DNA of 64,000 nucleotides from an uncultured Clostridia bacterium (GCA_947175335.1 CAMWMF010000009.1:1-64000); one strand, 5' to 3'; shown: positions 1-10,004, numbered from the stretch's first letter. Made by a program: numbers and translations. Notes: generated by a model not told the origin, from the sequence alone.

Positions 1-370
1 TATCTTCCGCGGGCTCGACGGGCTTTTCGGTCTGCTCCGGTTGGTCGCCGAGCATAGCGGCAAGCTGCGCGTCAAGGTCTTCCGCCGCATTTGCGGGTTC
101 GGGCGTGATTATAGTAGCCTCAGCTTGCGGTTCGGGGGTGATAACTACTTCCGGCTCCGGAGTAATCACCGGTTCCGGTTCGGACATAATAATAGGTTCG
201 GCGGGCTCCGCCATAATAATAACGGGGCCTTCGTCGGCATTTTCCGCTTGGTGTATGGGTTCAGTCGATCCGTCGGGCATGACAATTTCCACATTCAGCT
301 CGTAAGGCGAAGCGGTGCCCTCTATCGTTTGATTGCCGAGATCGGCATTGTTGTCTTTGTAGTTTGCCAT
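1..370 (-). CDS. Acidic Pro/Glu-rich protein, 5' part only
   Basis: Reading leftward from ATG at 370-368 the frame stays open to the window edge, giving about 123 residues that start MANYKDNNADLGNQ. A GGGA ribosome-binding-like sequence lies just upstream of the start. From about residue 50 the protein is low-complexity and strongly acidic, with repeated PEP-containing units such as PEPVITPEPEVVITPEP. There is no signal peptide or membrane segment in the visible part. Such tails usually act as flexible linkers, but the functional domain lies outside the window, so no function can be given. It is transcribed divergently from the lipoprotein gene at 568. Confidence 0.7.
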   Translation of the reverse strand, partial: MANYKDNNADLGNQTIEGTASPYELNVEIVMPDGSTEPIHQAENADEGPVIIMAEPAEPIIMSEPEPVITPEPEVVITPEPQAEATIITPEPANAAEDLDAQLAAMLGDQPEQTEKPVEPAED

Positions 371-498
371 ACTTGTTCCCGTCTTAATATTTTAGTATAT
401 CATTTATATAATACAATATTCTGTGTATTTTGTCAATACATTATAGCAAGTTTTATGAGCGAGGCGGTTGTCCTGAACATATATTTTTTGCAAAACTA

Positions 499-528
499 TT
501 GACAGTTATCTTGTAACTGTGTTAGAAT
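499..528 (+). promoter_or_regulatory. Sigma-A promoter of the lipoprotein-pullulanase unit
   Basis: TTGACA at 499-504 and TAGAAT at 523-528, 18-base spacer. The ATG of the lipoprotein gene follows 40 bases after the -10 box. No terminator is seen between the lipoprotein and pullulanase genes, so it probably serves both. Confidence 0.7.
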
Positions 529-567
529 ATGTATTACCGAAAGTAAAAAGGATGTGGCATAAGGAAA

Positions 568-2355
568 ATGTTAAAACACACAAAACGCGGAATATTCATT
601 CTGTTGGTTATGCTTTGCATTACGTTTGCGTTTGCAATAGGATGCGGAAGCATAGAAATGCCGGGCGGCCCCAACGAGCCCGGCGGCGGCGACAGGTTAC
701 CTGCCGTAAGTTCATCGAGCATATCCATCCACAAAGAAGGCGACTCGTTTTGGGTGTCTTGGACGGCGGTAGAGGGCGCGCAAAGCTATGAGGTTAAGTG
801 CGGCTCGGCGTCCGTGACCACGCAAATCACGCTTGTGGACTTGTCCACCGTCGGAGGATTCACTATGCCGGAAACAGGCGATAAGATTACTGTAACGATT
901 ACAGCCAAAGGCGACGGCTATAAAAATTCTTCGCCTACGTCTATTACTTACGAGGAGGGTAAGCAGGTGAGCAGCCCGGAAATACTTTCTTTTGCCGACG
1001 GTATAATCACATGGAAAGAAGACAGCAATGCTACGAAATATACCGTTAAGGTTGACGGCGTTGAGGCTGCGCAAGGCACGTCGACCACATTTAACGTGGC
1101 GTCGCTCAGCGGTTATGTAAAGATAGAAATTACCGCTGTCAACGGATTTTCTTCCGCTACTATTGCCGTAATGTACAACTCGGCAAACGGAAAACTGAGC
1201 GTAATGCCAATAACCGATTATACGGTGAGCGGTGAAATTATCAGATGGAATCCTGTGGGCGGCGCGTTGGGCTACAAGGTTGTAGACCTCGATTTCAATT
1301 CGTACATCGTTACAACCTCTCATTATATAATGAGCGTGCGCAACTTGGTATACGGCGTATATCCCGTAATGCCTGCGACGTCGGCGGTGGAGAGTGCGGA
1401 AGTAGTTCCCGTAAACATCAAATATCTTAACGGCAGCGGCACGGAGGCGGACCCGTATTTGATTAAAACCCCCTTCGATTTGCGCGCAATAGATTACTAC
1501 GAGCTTAAATCTTCCGAAATAAAGTCTAATGCGAAAAACTACTATAAAATCGCTAACGACCTTAATTACAGCACGGTCAGCGCGTTGGAAGCCGAATCCA
1601 ACTTGTTCACGCTGCGCAAACCGTTTATGGGCGTGCTTAACGGCGACGGTCACACTCTTTCCCAAATAACGGTAAACACCGACAACGGTTTTTGGGCGTT
1701 GTTCGAATTTATAGCAGTCGACGGCATGGTCACCAACATAAAGTTCGATGATGTGGAAATAACCAACGGCATACAAAAATTGGAATTCCCCATCAACCCC
1801 GCTACGGCAATGGTTGCATACCAAAACTACGGTACGGTATCGTCCGTAGCATTGAGCAACTCAAAATTCACCGTAAAAGCAGGCAGCGCCGCCGGTCTTG
1901 TAATTCACAATTACGGCACTGTGGAAAACTGCATGGTAGTCAATTGCGATCTTCAAGAAGACGTAACAAGCGCGATGGGCTCCGCTGCGTACGAAATGGC
2001 CGGCGTAGTGCTGGAAAACTGCAAAGGCGGCATGGTAAGCGGCAATACGGTAAACACCCTTAATATTTACGGCGTTGGCAACGGTTCGAGCGGCAATATA
2101 GGCTCGTCGGCTGGCATTGTAGCCATCAACCGTGCGGACGGCAAAGTTAATAACAACAGCTTTGATTTAGTGAATATAAGAAACATCAAAACAGGCAAAG
2201 AAGCGGGCGGCGTGGTTGCGTACTGCGCAAAAGGCAGCGACGTTACCGCAGGTTCCGCTTCCCTCGGCACGCTTACGGTAGGCGCGTCACCGATCGGTGC
2301 GACAACGGGGACTCAAGCGCAGCCTTACGGCAAGCTGTACGGCAAACAGGGTTAA
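568..2355 (+). CDS. Surface lipoprotein with Ig/Fn3-like and GLUG-type beta repeats
   Basis: A 595-residue exported lipoprotein. The N-terminus has basic residues, a hydrophobic stretch (about residues 9-24) and a lipobox ending in Cys (FAIGC), then a Gly/Pro linker. Residues about 45-290 contain three units of the Fn3/Ig-like kind (pattern SISIHKEGDSFWVSWTAV ... YEVKCG; IITWKEDSNATKYTVKVDG). From about residue 290 the sequence GSGTEADPYLIKTPFDLRAI opens a right-handed beta-repeat region like that of GLUG-motif proteins, with recurring N-Y-G-T-V and G-N-N-S elements. AGGA precedes the ATG. The next gene, a secreted pullulanase, starts 12 bases after the stop, so this may be a glucan-capturing or wall-linked partner; that role is inferred from position only. 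Confidence 0.75.
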   Translation: MLKHTKRGIFILLVMLCITFAFAIGCGSIEMPGGPNEPGGGDRLPAVSSSSISIHKEGDSFWVSWTAVEGAQSYEVKCGSASVTTQITLVDLSTVGGFTMPETGDKITVTITAKGDGYKNSSPTSITYEEGKQVSSPEILSFADGIITWKEDSNATKYTVKVDGVEAAQGTSTTFNVASLSGYVKIEITAVNGFSSATIAVMYNSANGKLSVMPITDYTVSGEIIRWNPVGGALGYKVVDLDFNSYIVTTSHYIMSVRNLVYGVYPVMPATSAVESAEVVPVNIKYLNGSGTEADPYLIKTPFDLRAIDYYELKSSEIKSNAKNYYKIANDLNYSTVSALEAESNLFTLRKPFMGVLNGDGHTLSQITVNTDNGFWALFEFIAVDGMVTNIKFDDVEITNGIQKLEFPINPATAMVAYQNYGTVSSVALSNSKFTVKAGSAAGLVIHNYGTVENCMVVNCDLQEDVTSAMGSAAYEMAGVVLENCKGGMVSGNTVNTLNIYGVGNGSSGNIGSSAGIVAINRADGKVNNNSFDLVNIRNIKTGKEAGGVVAYCAKGSDVTAGSASLGTLTVGASPIGATTGTQAQPYGKLYGKQG

Positions 2356-2367
2356 TAGGTGAGGAAC

Positions 2368-5226
2368 ATGAAAAAGAATCAGTTAGCAGAACGCAAGGAC
2401 AACAAAAAGCTTTTCTCTATTATTTTTACGGCGATTATAGCGCTTATGCTTTTTGCTGTGTCGGTGTTTGTTGTAAAACCGCAACAGACGGCGCACGCGG
2501 AAACGGGCGGCACTGTTACTTTGCACGTGTATGACCCCACGCAGGATTACAACAATCTTGCCGCTTGGGTATGGCTCAAAGGCGGCTCGGGCACGGAGTT
2601 CAATATGACCACGACTCCTGCCGACGGCGAACCGTTTATGAAAGAGTATGAACAAAACGGCAAAACCGAACAAAATATATCGCGCAGGATAGAGATAACG
2701 TTTTCCGCGTCCGAGATGGCCGAATTGAAGGGCGGAAGAAACATGGGCTTTTTGATTTGTGTAGCCACCGGCAAAAGCGGCGACGATTTTTGGACGCGAT
2801 ACGAAAAAGAGACATCGGACGTATTTGTAAATATGTCGACCGCATTCGATGAAAACAACCATGCCGATGTCTATTACGTGCGCAAGGATACAGGCGCTCA
2901 TACCGACTTGGAGGAGGCAATTCAGACTTTGGAAAAAATAACAAGCGCAAGATTTACCGCTAAGACAGCGACGAAGGTCTCTATACAGTTTGAGGTAACT
3001 ACGCCGCTTAATCCGGGCATAACAGCATACTTGTCTAATGGAAGATCATTGCTCGACACGACGGAAGTTACAATCGACGATGATAACGCGTGCGTCGGTT
3101 ACGCTACGTTTGAAAACAAGTTTGATTTTTCCGTTGACTATGAAATAATGATAGACGGTATCACTACGGAATGTTTAGTATCCAAAACCGCGTTTATAGA
3201 CGATTTGGATTTTATAAACATCTACGAAAGTGTTGATACGCAAAATCAAAAGCTCGGCTGCGAATATAGCGCTGCGTCAAGCACGTTCCGCGTTTGGGCG
3301 CCGTTTGCGTCGTCGGTAGTTCTCAGACTGTTCGGCGACGGCTCTAACGGCCCGCAGGAAAAAGCGCAATTTATGAAAAAGCATATACCTGCGAGCGGCG
3401 AGTGGGGTGGCGTTTGGGCGCTTACAATAGAGGGCGACCTTAAAGGCAAGTACTATACGTACGTTGTAAACAATAACGGTTTCGAAACGGAAACTATCGA
3501 TCCGTATGCCAAGGCGTGCGGTGCCAACGGTGCGCGTGCGATGATTATCGACCTTGACGACACCGATCCCGCGGATTGGGAAGCGGATAAGAACTGGTGG
3601 AAAAAAAGCCAGGAGAGCATGACGGCCGTCGATACTCCCATCATTTGGGAGGTTACGGTACACGACTTTTCGTCGTCCGCCGACTCCGGCATGAAGTACA
3701 AGGGCAAATACCTTGCCTTTACCGAGGAGAACACCACCGTGCCCGGTAAGCCCGGCCTCAAAACGGGTGTCAACTATCTTAAAGACCTCGGCATAACGTA
3801 CGTTCACCTCAACCCCGCATACGACTTTGCTTCGGTAGACGAAGCCGACTTGACAAGCGCGGACGGCAGCTCGTACAACTGGGGTTACGACCCGCAAAAC
3901 TACAACATTCCCGAAGGCTCGTATTCCACCGACCCTTACAACGGCGCGGTACGAATCAACGAGTTTAAGCGTATGGTTCAGGCGCTTCATAACGCCGGCA
4001 TAGGCGTCATTATGGACGTTGTGTACAACCACACGTTCAATACCGGCGGTCAGGCATTCCACGACACCGTACCGTACTACTATCACCGCACCGAAGAGAA
4101 CGGACAATTCTCCAACGATTCGGGCTGCGGCAACGGTACTGCGTCCGAGCGCACAATGATGCGCAAGTTTATGGTGGAATCGTTGGTATACTGGGCAGAG
4201 GAATATCATATCGACGGCTTCCGTTTCGACCTTATGGGCATTCACGACGTCGTCACCCTCAATATGATTCGCGCCGAGCTTGACAAGATCCAGTACGATC
4301 CCCAAGATCCGACTAACAACGGTAAGAGAATTTTGATGTACGGCGAGCCGTGGGACGGATATTACAATAAAACCCCGTACAGCTACACAAAAAGAGTAGC
4401 GACTACCCAAAGCTTTACAAGCGCCCAAGGCAAGTATGTCGGTAATGCCGGCAACAAGCCTATGCGACTTGTCTATCAGGACGGATTCGGCAGCACGACC
4501 TCGTTTGACATGCTCAGCCCGCGTATAGCGGTATTCAACGATTCGGGTAGAGAAGGCTTGCGCGGCAACGTTTGGGCAGGCAACATCGGTTCGGGCTGGG
4601 TAAACGGCGCTCCCGGCGATTACCAAAGAGTGCGTAAGATGATAGAGGGCGGTATAGCCGGCAGCGACGTCGGCGCGCAAGGTCTGCATGTGGGCTTGGC
4701 ATCGCGCAACGTAGCATACTCCTGTGCGCACGACAACTACACTCTGTGGGACCAAATCCGCGGCAAAAAGTACGGCGATGAAACGGCGTTGTACTACGAC
4801 GATCCCGTAGCGAGCGACGTAAAGCGTTGCAAGCTGGCGGCGTCGACGTACCTGATGAGCGCCGGCATAAGCTTTTTGCTCGCAGGCGAGGAAATGGGTA
4901 GGACCAAGTACGGCAACGAAAACTCGTACGATTCGCCCGCCAAGCTCAATCAAATAAACTGGTCGCGGCAGGAAGCGTTCAAGGATCTGCACGATTATTA
5001 CAAAAACTTGATACATCTTCGCAGGCAGTACAGCGACAAGTTGTTCTCGTACAAAAAGCTTACCACGTTGGAGTTCGGATACGGTAGCGGCTTCGAGGTC
5101 ATAAACGGCGACCAAGGTCATTTCAAGTTTACCCGCACCAAAAACGGCACAACGCTTACGATGGATCTCAATCCTTCGTCGCTCACAGGCTATGTGCAAA
5201 TAGGCACGACTAAGTATAATATATAG
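2368..5226 (+). CDS. pulA: Secreted type I pullulanase
   Basis: A debranching enzyme that hydrolyses alpha-1,6 bonds of pullulan, starch or glycogen outside the cell; 952 residues. I start at ATG 2368 because AGGTGAGG sits right before it; a GTG three codons earlier lies inside that SD. A signal peptide ends at about AHA-44. A CBM41-like domain follows (VTLHVYDPTQDYNN...WVWLKGG), then a CBM48-like domain around residues 290-400 (FRVWAPFASSVVLRLFG). The GH13 barrel has the pullulanase signature YNWGYDP near residue 503, region I DVVYNHTF near 549, nucleophile Asp in GFRFDLMG near 615, acid Glu in GEPWDGY near 657 and region IV CAHDNYTLWD near 785. There is no sortase motif or surface-layer domain at the C-terminus, so the enzyme is either free or held by a partner such as the upstream lipoprotein. 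Confidence 0.93.
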   Translation: MKKNQLAERKDNKKLFSIIFTAIIALMLFAVSVFVVKPQQTAHAETGGTVTLHVYDPTQDYNNLAAWVWLKGGSGTEFNMTTTPADGEPFMKEYEQNGKTEQNISRRIEITFSASEMAELKGGRNMGFLICVATGKSGDDFWTRYEKETSDVFVNMSTAFDENNHADVYYVRKDTGAHTDLEEAIQTLEKITSARFTAKTATKVSIQFEVTTPLNPGITAYLSNGRSLLDTTEVTIDDDNACVGYATFENKFDFSVDYEIMIDGITTECLVSKTAFIDDLDFINIYESVDTQNQKLGCEYSAASSTFRVWAPFASSVVLRLFGDGSNGPQEKAQFMKKHIPASGEWGGVWALTIEGDLKGKYYTYVVNNNGFETETIDPYAKACGANGARAMIIDLDDTDPADWEADKNWWKKSQESMTAVDTPIIWEVTVHDFSSSADSGMKYKGKYLAFTEENTTVPGKPGLKTGVNYLKDLGITYVHLNPAYDFASVDEADLTSADGSSYNWGYDPQNYNIPEGSYSTDPYNGAVRINEFKRMVQALHNAGIGVIMDVVYNHTFNTGGQAFHDTVPYYYHRTEENGQFSNDSGCGNGTASERTMMRKFMVESLVYWAEEYHIDGFRFDLMGIHDVVTLNMIRAELDKIQYDPQDPTNNGKRILMYGEPWDGYYNKTPYSYTKRVATTQSFTSAQGKYVGNAGNKPMRLVYQDGFGSTTSFDMLSPRIAVFNDSGREGLRGNVWAGNIGSGWVNGAPGDYQRVRKMIEGGIAGSDVGAQGLHVGLASRNVAYSCAHDNYTLWDQIRGKKYGDETALYYDDPVASDVKRCKLAASTYLMSAGISFLLAGEEMGRTKYGNENSYDSPAKLNQINWSRQEAFKDLHDYYKNLIHLRRQYSDKLFSYKKLTTLEFGYGSGFEVINGDQGHFKFTRTKNGTTLTMDLNPSSLTGYVQIGTTKYNI

Positions 5227-5393
5227 TTAATTCGGAATTAAGGATTATGAATTAGGCGGCTAATGCCGCATTAAGGTTGAGATTCCTCGCGTTGCTCGGA
5301 ATGACAAAAGAAATTAAACTTTTCTTGTCACTCTGAGCGAAGCGAAGAGTCTCAACCTTTTTCAATTCAGCATTCCGAATTATTCAAAAAGGG
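5227..5393. repeat. Fold-back intergenic repeat, copy 1
   Basis: The gap holds an imperfect long inverted repeat. The outer ends read TTCGGAATTAAGG and CATTCCGAATTA; the inner arms read AAGGTTGAGATTCCTCGCG and GAGTCTCAACCTT around TTGCTCGGAATGACA / TGTCACTCTGAGCGAAG. Related sequences occur at 10818, 13122, 15574 and 61511. No ORF is present. Confidence 0.75.
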
Positions 5394-5422
5394 TTGCAAA
5401 AGCCGAATTTGTGTGGTAAACT
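5394..5422 (+). promoter_or_regulatory. Promoter of the GH78-like gene
   Basis: TTGCAA at 5394-5399, 17-base spacer, TAAACT at 5417-5422, directly after the end of the fold-back repeat. The start codon is at 5480. Confidence 0.5.
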
Positions 5423-5479
5423 AGAAGCGGTGTATAGTCGCGGCTTTGGCTAAATTGCGGCATACACTTGTGGAGATTT

Positions 5480-7651
5480 ATGGATAAGATAGAAGAGCCT
5501 ACCGTATTGTTCGGAAAGTCTAAGTGGATTTGGGCGGCGGACGCCACCAAAAAGAACTCCAACGTAATTATGCGTCGCACGTTCTCATTCGGGCAGAACA
5601 AGCCGCCGCAACGTGCGTTTTGTCGTGCGGCGTGCGACACCCATTACTATTTGTTTGTAAACGGTAATGCGGTAGTGTGGAACGGCGGACTTAACCGCAG
5701 CGAAAAACACGCGTATTACGACGAATTCGATATAGCGAGCTTTTTGACCAAGGGCGACAATATTATAGTAGTGTTCGCCCAGTATTACGGCAACGACGGG
5801 CGCGACCTTGTTTGCTCGCCGCGCGCCGGATTTATATTCGAGTGCAACGACTTGGACATTTACAGCGACAGCAGCTTTATGGTTTACGAAAACGAAGCCT
5901 TCCAAACTCCGCGCTCCACCAACTGCTGCTATGCCGGTTTTAACGTAAACTACGACGCAGCGCACGAGGGCCCTATACAAAACGTTTACGACCCCGCTTA
6001 CAACATTACGCAGTTCAAGCCCGCGACTGTGCTTGCAAGCTATCCCGACGACAACCTGGGCGTGGTAACCCTTCGCCCCGTGCCGCTCGAAAAGTTTTCG
6101 GCACAGCCTGTAATAGCCAAACCCAAAAAGACTACAAACCAGTTTGACGGCGACACGTATATTATTAATCTTCCGCGCGAAATGCGCGTAACTCCGTACA
6201 TGGAGGTTGCGGGCAACGGTCAAGAGGTGATTACCATAACCACCGACCGCACCGACTGCATGGGCTGCTTCGGCGACGAGGTCAGCACGTACAAGGCGCA
6301 TTCGGTCAAGTACACGACCAAGCCCACGCTCAATATTTACGAGGGCATGCTGCCTATGGTGGGAAGCGTGCTGTACTTTACCATGCCGCGCAGCGTAAAG
6401 GTGGTCAAGCTGGGCTACCGCGAGCTTGGGTTTAACACAGCGCCCACTTGCGCCTATCAAGCGGACACTCCCGAGTTGGATAAGCTGTTTAGTAAAGCGG
6501 TCAACACGCTGTATATGTGCATGGGTTCTACCTTAATGGATACGCCCGAGCGCGAACGTACAATGTGGTTGGGCGACGCGTCCGTCGAGGCGCGCGCGCT
6601 GTATCTTGTTTACGCCGATGCGGCGCCGCTTGTCAAAAAGGTGTTGGAAGACGTAATGGAGTATTCGGAAAACAGCGACATACTGTACTCATGCGTTCCC
6701 GGCAACGTGCCTGTCGATATTCCGTCGCATGGGCTTATAGCGCTCGGCGATTACGGGCTTTTCGGCACGTACCGCAACTACACTACCGATTTGGAATTTT
6801 TCAGGGTCAATTACGAAAAGCTGGTCGACTACGTTATGCAATGGGATATGACCGAGCATGGCGTGGCGTTGCGCGACGGCACACGGCGGTGGTACGACAA
6901 TCTGTACAACGTGGACGAGGTGTTGCTGGAAAACGCGTTGTATTACAATGCGTGCAGCTTTTTGAAGGAGCTGGGCGCCGAGGTAGGCAACAACGATTAC
7001 GAGGAAGATTTTGACGACCGCATGTCTAACATTGCGGAGTTTATAGAAAGTACGTGGGACGGCCTCGGCTACACCACGCGCGAGGACAGCTACGACGACA
7101 GGGCAAACGCATTTATCGCGCTGGCGGGCCTTGTTCCCGACGACCGCAAGAGCGCTGTGGCGCGGCTGCTTTCCGCAACGATCAATGCGTCGCCGTACAT
7201 GGAATGGGCGGTGCTTACCGCGCTTTCCGAGTTGGGCAGGCGGGACGAGGCGCGTACGCGCTTTAACATGCGCTATTCGAGCGCGGCAAACGACGAGCAA
7301 ACCACGCTGGGCGAGGATTACAACGGCTACGGCACCCGCTGCCAAGGCTACCAATCGGCGGTCATATTCGAGGCTATCGAGCTGTTCGGCGGCATATCTA
7401 TCAAGGACGGCGCGAGCAAAATAAAAATCACGCCCGACTTTACGGCGGTCAAGGACTTCCGTACCGAGCTACAGCTTGCAAGCGGCACGCTGGACGTGCG
7501 GTACAAATATTCACCGACAAAGGTCGATATAATAATAGACAACAAAACGACCGCCAAGGTCGAGCTTGAAATAACGCCCGAGCATATCGGCAGAGCGGCC
7601 GACCGCCGCACCATAGTGCTCAACAAGGGCAAGAACAAATTCAGTGTGTAG
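5480..7651 (+). CDS. GH78-like family glycosidase (alpha-L-rhamnosidase-like), cytoplasmic
   Basis: A 723-residue protein without signal peptide. The start at 5480 is chosen because GGAG precedes it; an in-frame TTG four codons upstream is unlikely. The N-terminal half has jelly-roll features of rhamnosidases (KWIWAAD; YYLFVNGNAVVWNGG; YDEFDIASFLTKGDNIIVV). The middle contains TPERERTMWLGDASVEARA at about residue 352, corresponding to the DERxGWxGDA block of GH78 that carries the general acid. A (alpha/alpha)6 barrel-like part follows, then a short beta C-terminal domain from about 650. GH78 enzymes release terminal rhamnose, but many relatives have unproven specificity. The first Arg of the family motif is preserved while the aromatic differs, so the substrate is open. 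Next gene starts 35 bases later. Confidence 0.65.
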   Translation: MDKIEEPTVLFGKSKWIWAADATKKNSNVIMRRTFSFGQNKPPQRAFCRAACDTHYYLFVNGNAVVWNGGLNRSEKHAYYDEFDIASFLTKGDNIIVVFAQYYGNDGRDLVCSPRAGFIFECNDLDIYSDSSFMVYENEAFQTPRSTNCCYAGFNVNYDAAHEGPIQNVYDPAYNITQFKPATVLASYPDDNLGVVTLRPVPLEKFSAQPVIAKPKKTTNQFDGDTYIINLPREMRVTPYMEVAGNGQEVITITTDRTDCMGCFGDEVSTYKAHSVKYTTKPTLNIYEGMLPMVGSVLYFTMPRSVKVVKLGYRELGFNTAPTCAYQADTPELDKLFSKAVNTLYMCMGSTLMDTPERERTMWLGDASVEARALYLVYADAAPLVKKVLEDVMEYSENSDILYSCVPGNVPVDIPSHGLIALGDYGLFGTYRNYTTDLEFFRVNYEKLVDYVMQWDMTEHGVALRDGTRRWYDNLYNVDEVLLENALYYNACSFLKELGAEVGNNDYEEDFDDRMSNIAEFIESTWDGLGYTTREDSYDDRANAFIALAGLVPDDRKSAVARLLSATINASPYMEWAVLTALSELGRRDEARTRFNMRYSSAANDEQTTLGEDYNGYGTRCQGYQSAVIFEAIELFGGISIKDGASKIKITPDFTAVKDFRTELQLASGTLDVRYKYSPTKVDIIIDNKTTAKVELEITPEHIGRAADRRTIVLNKGKNKFSV

Positions 7652-7686
7652 TCGCTGATTGTGCAAGGATAATAACAGTACAAACA

Positions 7687-9027
7687 ATGAAGCAAAAAAT
7701 TCTACTGACATATGTCGAATCGGGATTCGGACACATATCCTCGATGGACAGTATATACGACGCGCTGGTCGATAGATGCAACGACGAGTACGATATTCAA
7801 AAAAGCTTTATCTTGACGGAGGACGGCTTTCCTAACCTTGTCAAAATGAACGGCTTTCTTATCAAGCAGGTCCAAAACACCAACAAGATACCGTATTTCG
7901 GTAGATTTGTGTTCCCGCTTATCGCGTTGCTCGGTGGGCATAAGCTTTTAAGGTTTTTCCACCGCCAAATGGCTCACAAGTCGTTTAAGCAAGGACTGAA
8001 AGCGCTTGAATTACGCAAGCCCAATATAATAATATCCAATCATTATTTTACCAACCTTTTGGCTGTGGAATACAAGCGGCGCATAGACCCCGACGTAGTG
8101 GTAATCAACTACAATCCCGACCCGACGCTTCACACCTTTTGGGATAGGCGTGACGGAGTGTTCATCGTGGACAACCCGCTCGCATACAAAAAGGCGGTCA
8201 AGTATAAGTTCAAAGAGGAAAACCTTCGGCTTGTCACACCGTGCGTCAGAAAGTGCATAGAGGACAATACCTTGTCGCGCGAGCAGCTGCGCGAAAAATT
8301 CGGTTTGCCGCAGGATAAGTTTATGGTGGTCATAGCCGACGGCGGATATATGCTGGGCAGAGGCCCCAAGTTTGCCAAATCGCTTATAAAAAGCGGCTTG
8401 CCGATAACGCTGTGTGTGATAGCCGGAAACAACAAAAAGCGGTACGATTACTTTAAGGCGATTGAAGAAGGCCACGGCAAGCTTAAAGTTTCGCCCAATA
8501 TGACCTTTAAGGCGTACGAATTTTTGCATAACGCCTACGAGCTTTACGGCGCGGCGGACGTGTTCCTTACCAAGGGCGGACCCAACGCCGTACTCGACAG
8601 TGTGTATATGCACACGCCCGTAATGATCAACTACTGCCCGCACGTTATAGAAGCGGGCACCGTCAAGGTGTTTATAGGCGAACATGGCGTCGGCGAAACG
8701 GTGTACCGCAGGGGCAAGGCGGTAAAGCGCATTCGCCAATTTATCAAGGACAAATCACCTCTGCTGCAATATGAGGAAAATATAGAAAAGCTTATTGCCG
8801 AGGGCAACGGCATAACCGCCGTCGCCGATATCGTAGAGGAAGAAGCGCAAAAGCAACGGCTCGTATACGAGTCGCGCGGAATGATAATAGGCGACGACGA
8901 TGACGGAAACGGTTCCGAGCAAGCCGAACCTTCGCTCGATAATGCCGAGCCTATAAATTACGATACCGACATAAAGATTGCGGACGACGCGGATAAGCCG
9001 ACGAAAGAGGGCGACGTTTTGCGATGA
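7687..9027 (+). CDS. GT28 diacylglycerol glycosyltransferase (MGDG synthase-like)
   Basis: A 446-residue glycosyltransferase that likely transfers a sugar from UDP-sugar to diacylglycerol at the inner membrane face to make glycolipid. The N-terminal domain begins KILLTYVESGFGHISSMDSI, typical of MGDG synthase/UgtP proteins, where the Gly-His pair sits near the acceptor site. The C-terminal domain has VVIADGGYMLGRGP (about 215-228), a nucleotide-sugar region ADVFLTKGGPNAVLDSVYMHTPVMI (about 297-321), and VKVFIGEHGVGETV. The last 60 residues form an acidic, probably disordered tail not usual for the family. No good SD lies close to the ATG (an AAGGA is about 17 bases upstream). The gene overlaps the next by four bases, which with an acyltransferase partner points to membrane lipid assembly. 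Confidence 0.75.
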   Translation: MKQKILLTYVESGFGHISSMDSIYDALVDRCNDEYDIQKSFILTEDGFPNLVKMNGFLIKQVQNTNKIPYFGRFVFPLIALLGGHKLLRFFHRQMAHKSFKQGLKALELRKPNIIISNHYFTNLLAVEYKRRIDPDVVVINYNPDPTLHTFWDRRDGVFIVDNPLAYKKAVKYKFKEENLRLVTPCVRKCIEDNTLSREQLREKFGLPQDKFMVVIADGGYMLGRGPKFAKSLIKSGLPITLCVIAGNNKKRYDYFKAIEEGHGKLKVSPNMTFKAYEFLHNAYELYGAADVFLTKGGPNAVLDSVYMHTPVMINYCPHVIEAGTVKVFIGEHGVGETVYRRGKAVKRIRQFIKDKSPLLQYEENIEKLIAEGNGITAVADIVEEEAQKQRLVYESRGMIIGDDDDGNGSEQAEPSLDNAEPINYDTDIKIADDADKPTKEGDVLR

Positions 9028-9986
9028 ACACCAAACAGTACATGGCAATGTTCGCGCGGCTTGCGGAGAATAACGAGATACCGCGTGACTTGTACGATAA
9101 AATGCTTGCGGAAATCGCGCAACGTGGCAAGATGACCAAAAGCATATACAACGACTACCTTACCGAGCTGGAAAGGCGTGGACTGTTCGACGTTGACGGC
9201 GCGCCGTACACCACCGAAAAGAGCGCACAGACCGACGGCACGTATATATATAAGCGCCCTAAAAATCCGTTTTGGCATTTTGCGCATTGGTTTTGGAGCA
9301 CGACCTTTAAGCTGATAGGTTTTGTCGGCGGCGCGATAGTTTTCGGCGTTTGGCACGTTAAGGGCAGAAAAAAGCTGAAAAAGTTAGGACCGTGCATAAC
9401 GACGTCCAATCACGTGGGATACCTCGACGCGGTGCTTACTTTGCGCGCGACGGGCATGCAAAACCGTTACATAGTTGCCGCGCCGCACAACTGCAAAAAG
9501 ACGGTGGGCGGGCATATACTTTGCGCGGCGGGCGAGGTGCCGCTGCCCATCAACTTTAAGGGTATGCGCCCGTTCAACGACATGCTGGACTACGCGGCGC
9601 ATAAAAAGAAAGCAAAGATACATTTTTACGCCGAAAAGAGCATGTGGATAGACTACCGCAAGCCGCGGCCGTACAAGGACGGTGCGTTCCATTACGCCGA
9701 GCGGCTGGACATACCCGTAGTGCCTATGCTGTACTGCTTTAAAAAACCGCGCGGACTGCGCAAGCTACTGCACTTACCCAAAGCGGTTATCAAGATAGGC
9801 GACCCGCTTTACGTAAACAAAGAGCTGCCGCCTATGGAGCGCAAAGCCGATTTGGCGCAGCGCACCTATAACGCCGCGGTGGAAATGTATGAACAGTTTT
9901 ACGGTATACCCATGACCTACCTCGAACCGCTTGCTACTGACAGCGTGGGAGTTATGGAAGAAGCTGCTACAAAAGAAAACGATTAA
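9024..9986 (+). CDS. PlsC-like 1-acylglycerol-3-phosphate acyltransferase
   Basis: A 320-residue acyltransferase overlapping the GT28 gene by ATGA, so translation is probably coupled. A roughly 75-residue N-terminal helical segment precedes a hydrophobic membrane stretch (FKLIGFVGGAIVFGVW, about 93-108). The acyltransferase domain has motif I NHVGYLD (the HX4D catalytic pair, about residue 130), the region around GEVPLPINFKG, and FYAEKSMW standing for the glycerophosphate-binding EGT block. The family adds the second acyl chain to lysophosphatidate. Together with the glycosyltransferase this suggests a short phospholipid/glycolipid operon. The N-terminal extension is not part of ordinary PlsC proteins. 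Confidence 0.8.
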   Translation: MNTKQYMAMFARLAENNEIPRDLYDKMLAEIAQRGKMTKSIYNDYLTELERRGLFDVDGAPYTTEKSAQTDGTYIYKRPKNPFWHFAHWFWSTTFKLIGFVGGAIVFGVWHVKGRKKLKKLGPCITTSNHVGYLDAVLTLRATGMQNRYIVAAPHNCKKTVGGHILCAAGEVPLPINFKGMRPFNDMLDYAAHKKKAKIHFYAEKSMWIDYRKPRPYKDGAFHYAERLDIPVVPMLYCFKKPRGLRKLLHLPKAVIKIGDPLYVNKELPPMERKADLAQRTYNAAVEMYEQFYGIPMTYLEPLATDSVGVMEEAATKEND

Positions 9987-10004
9987 AAAGGACTGACGAT
10001 AAAT

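Noticed and set aside
41-502. 153-residue + strand frame at the left edge
   Set aside because: Its sequence is the antisense of the acidic PEP-repeat protein on the minus strand, which has a good start and SD.
3277-5199. 640-residue minus-strand frame over the pullulanase gene
   Set aside because: No recognisable motif; it lies wholly within a well-supported GH13 gene and comes from codon bias.
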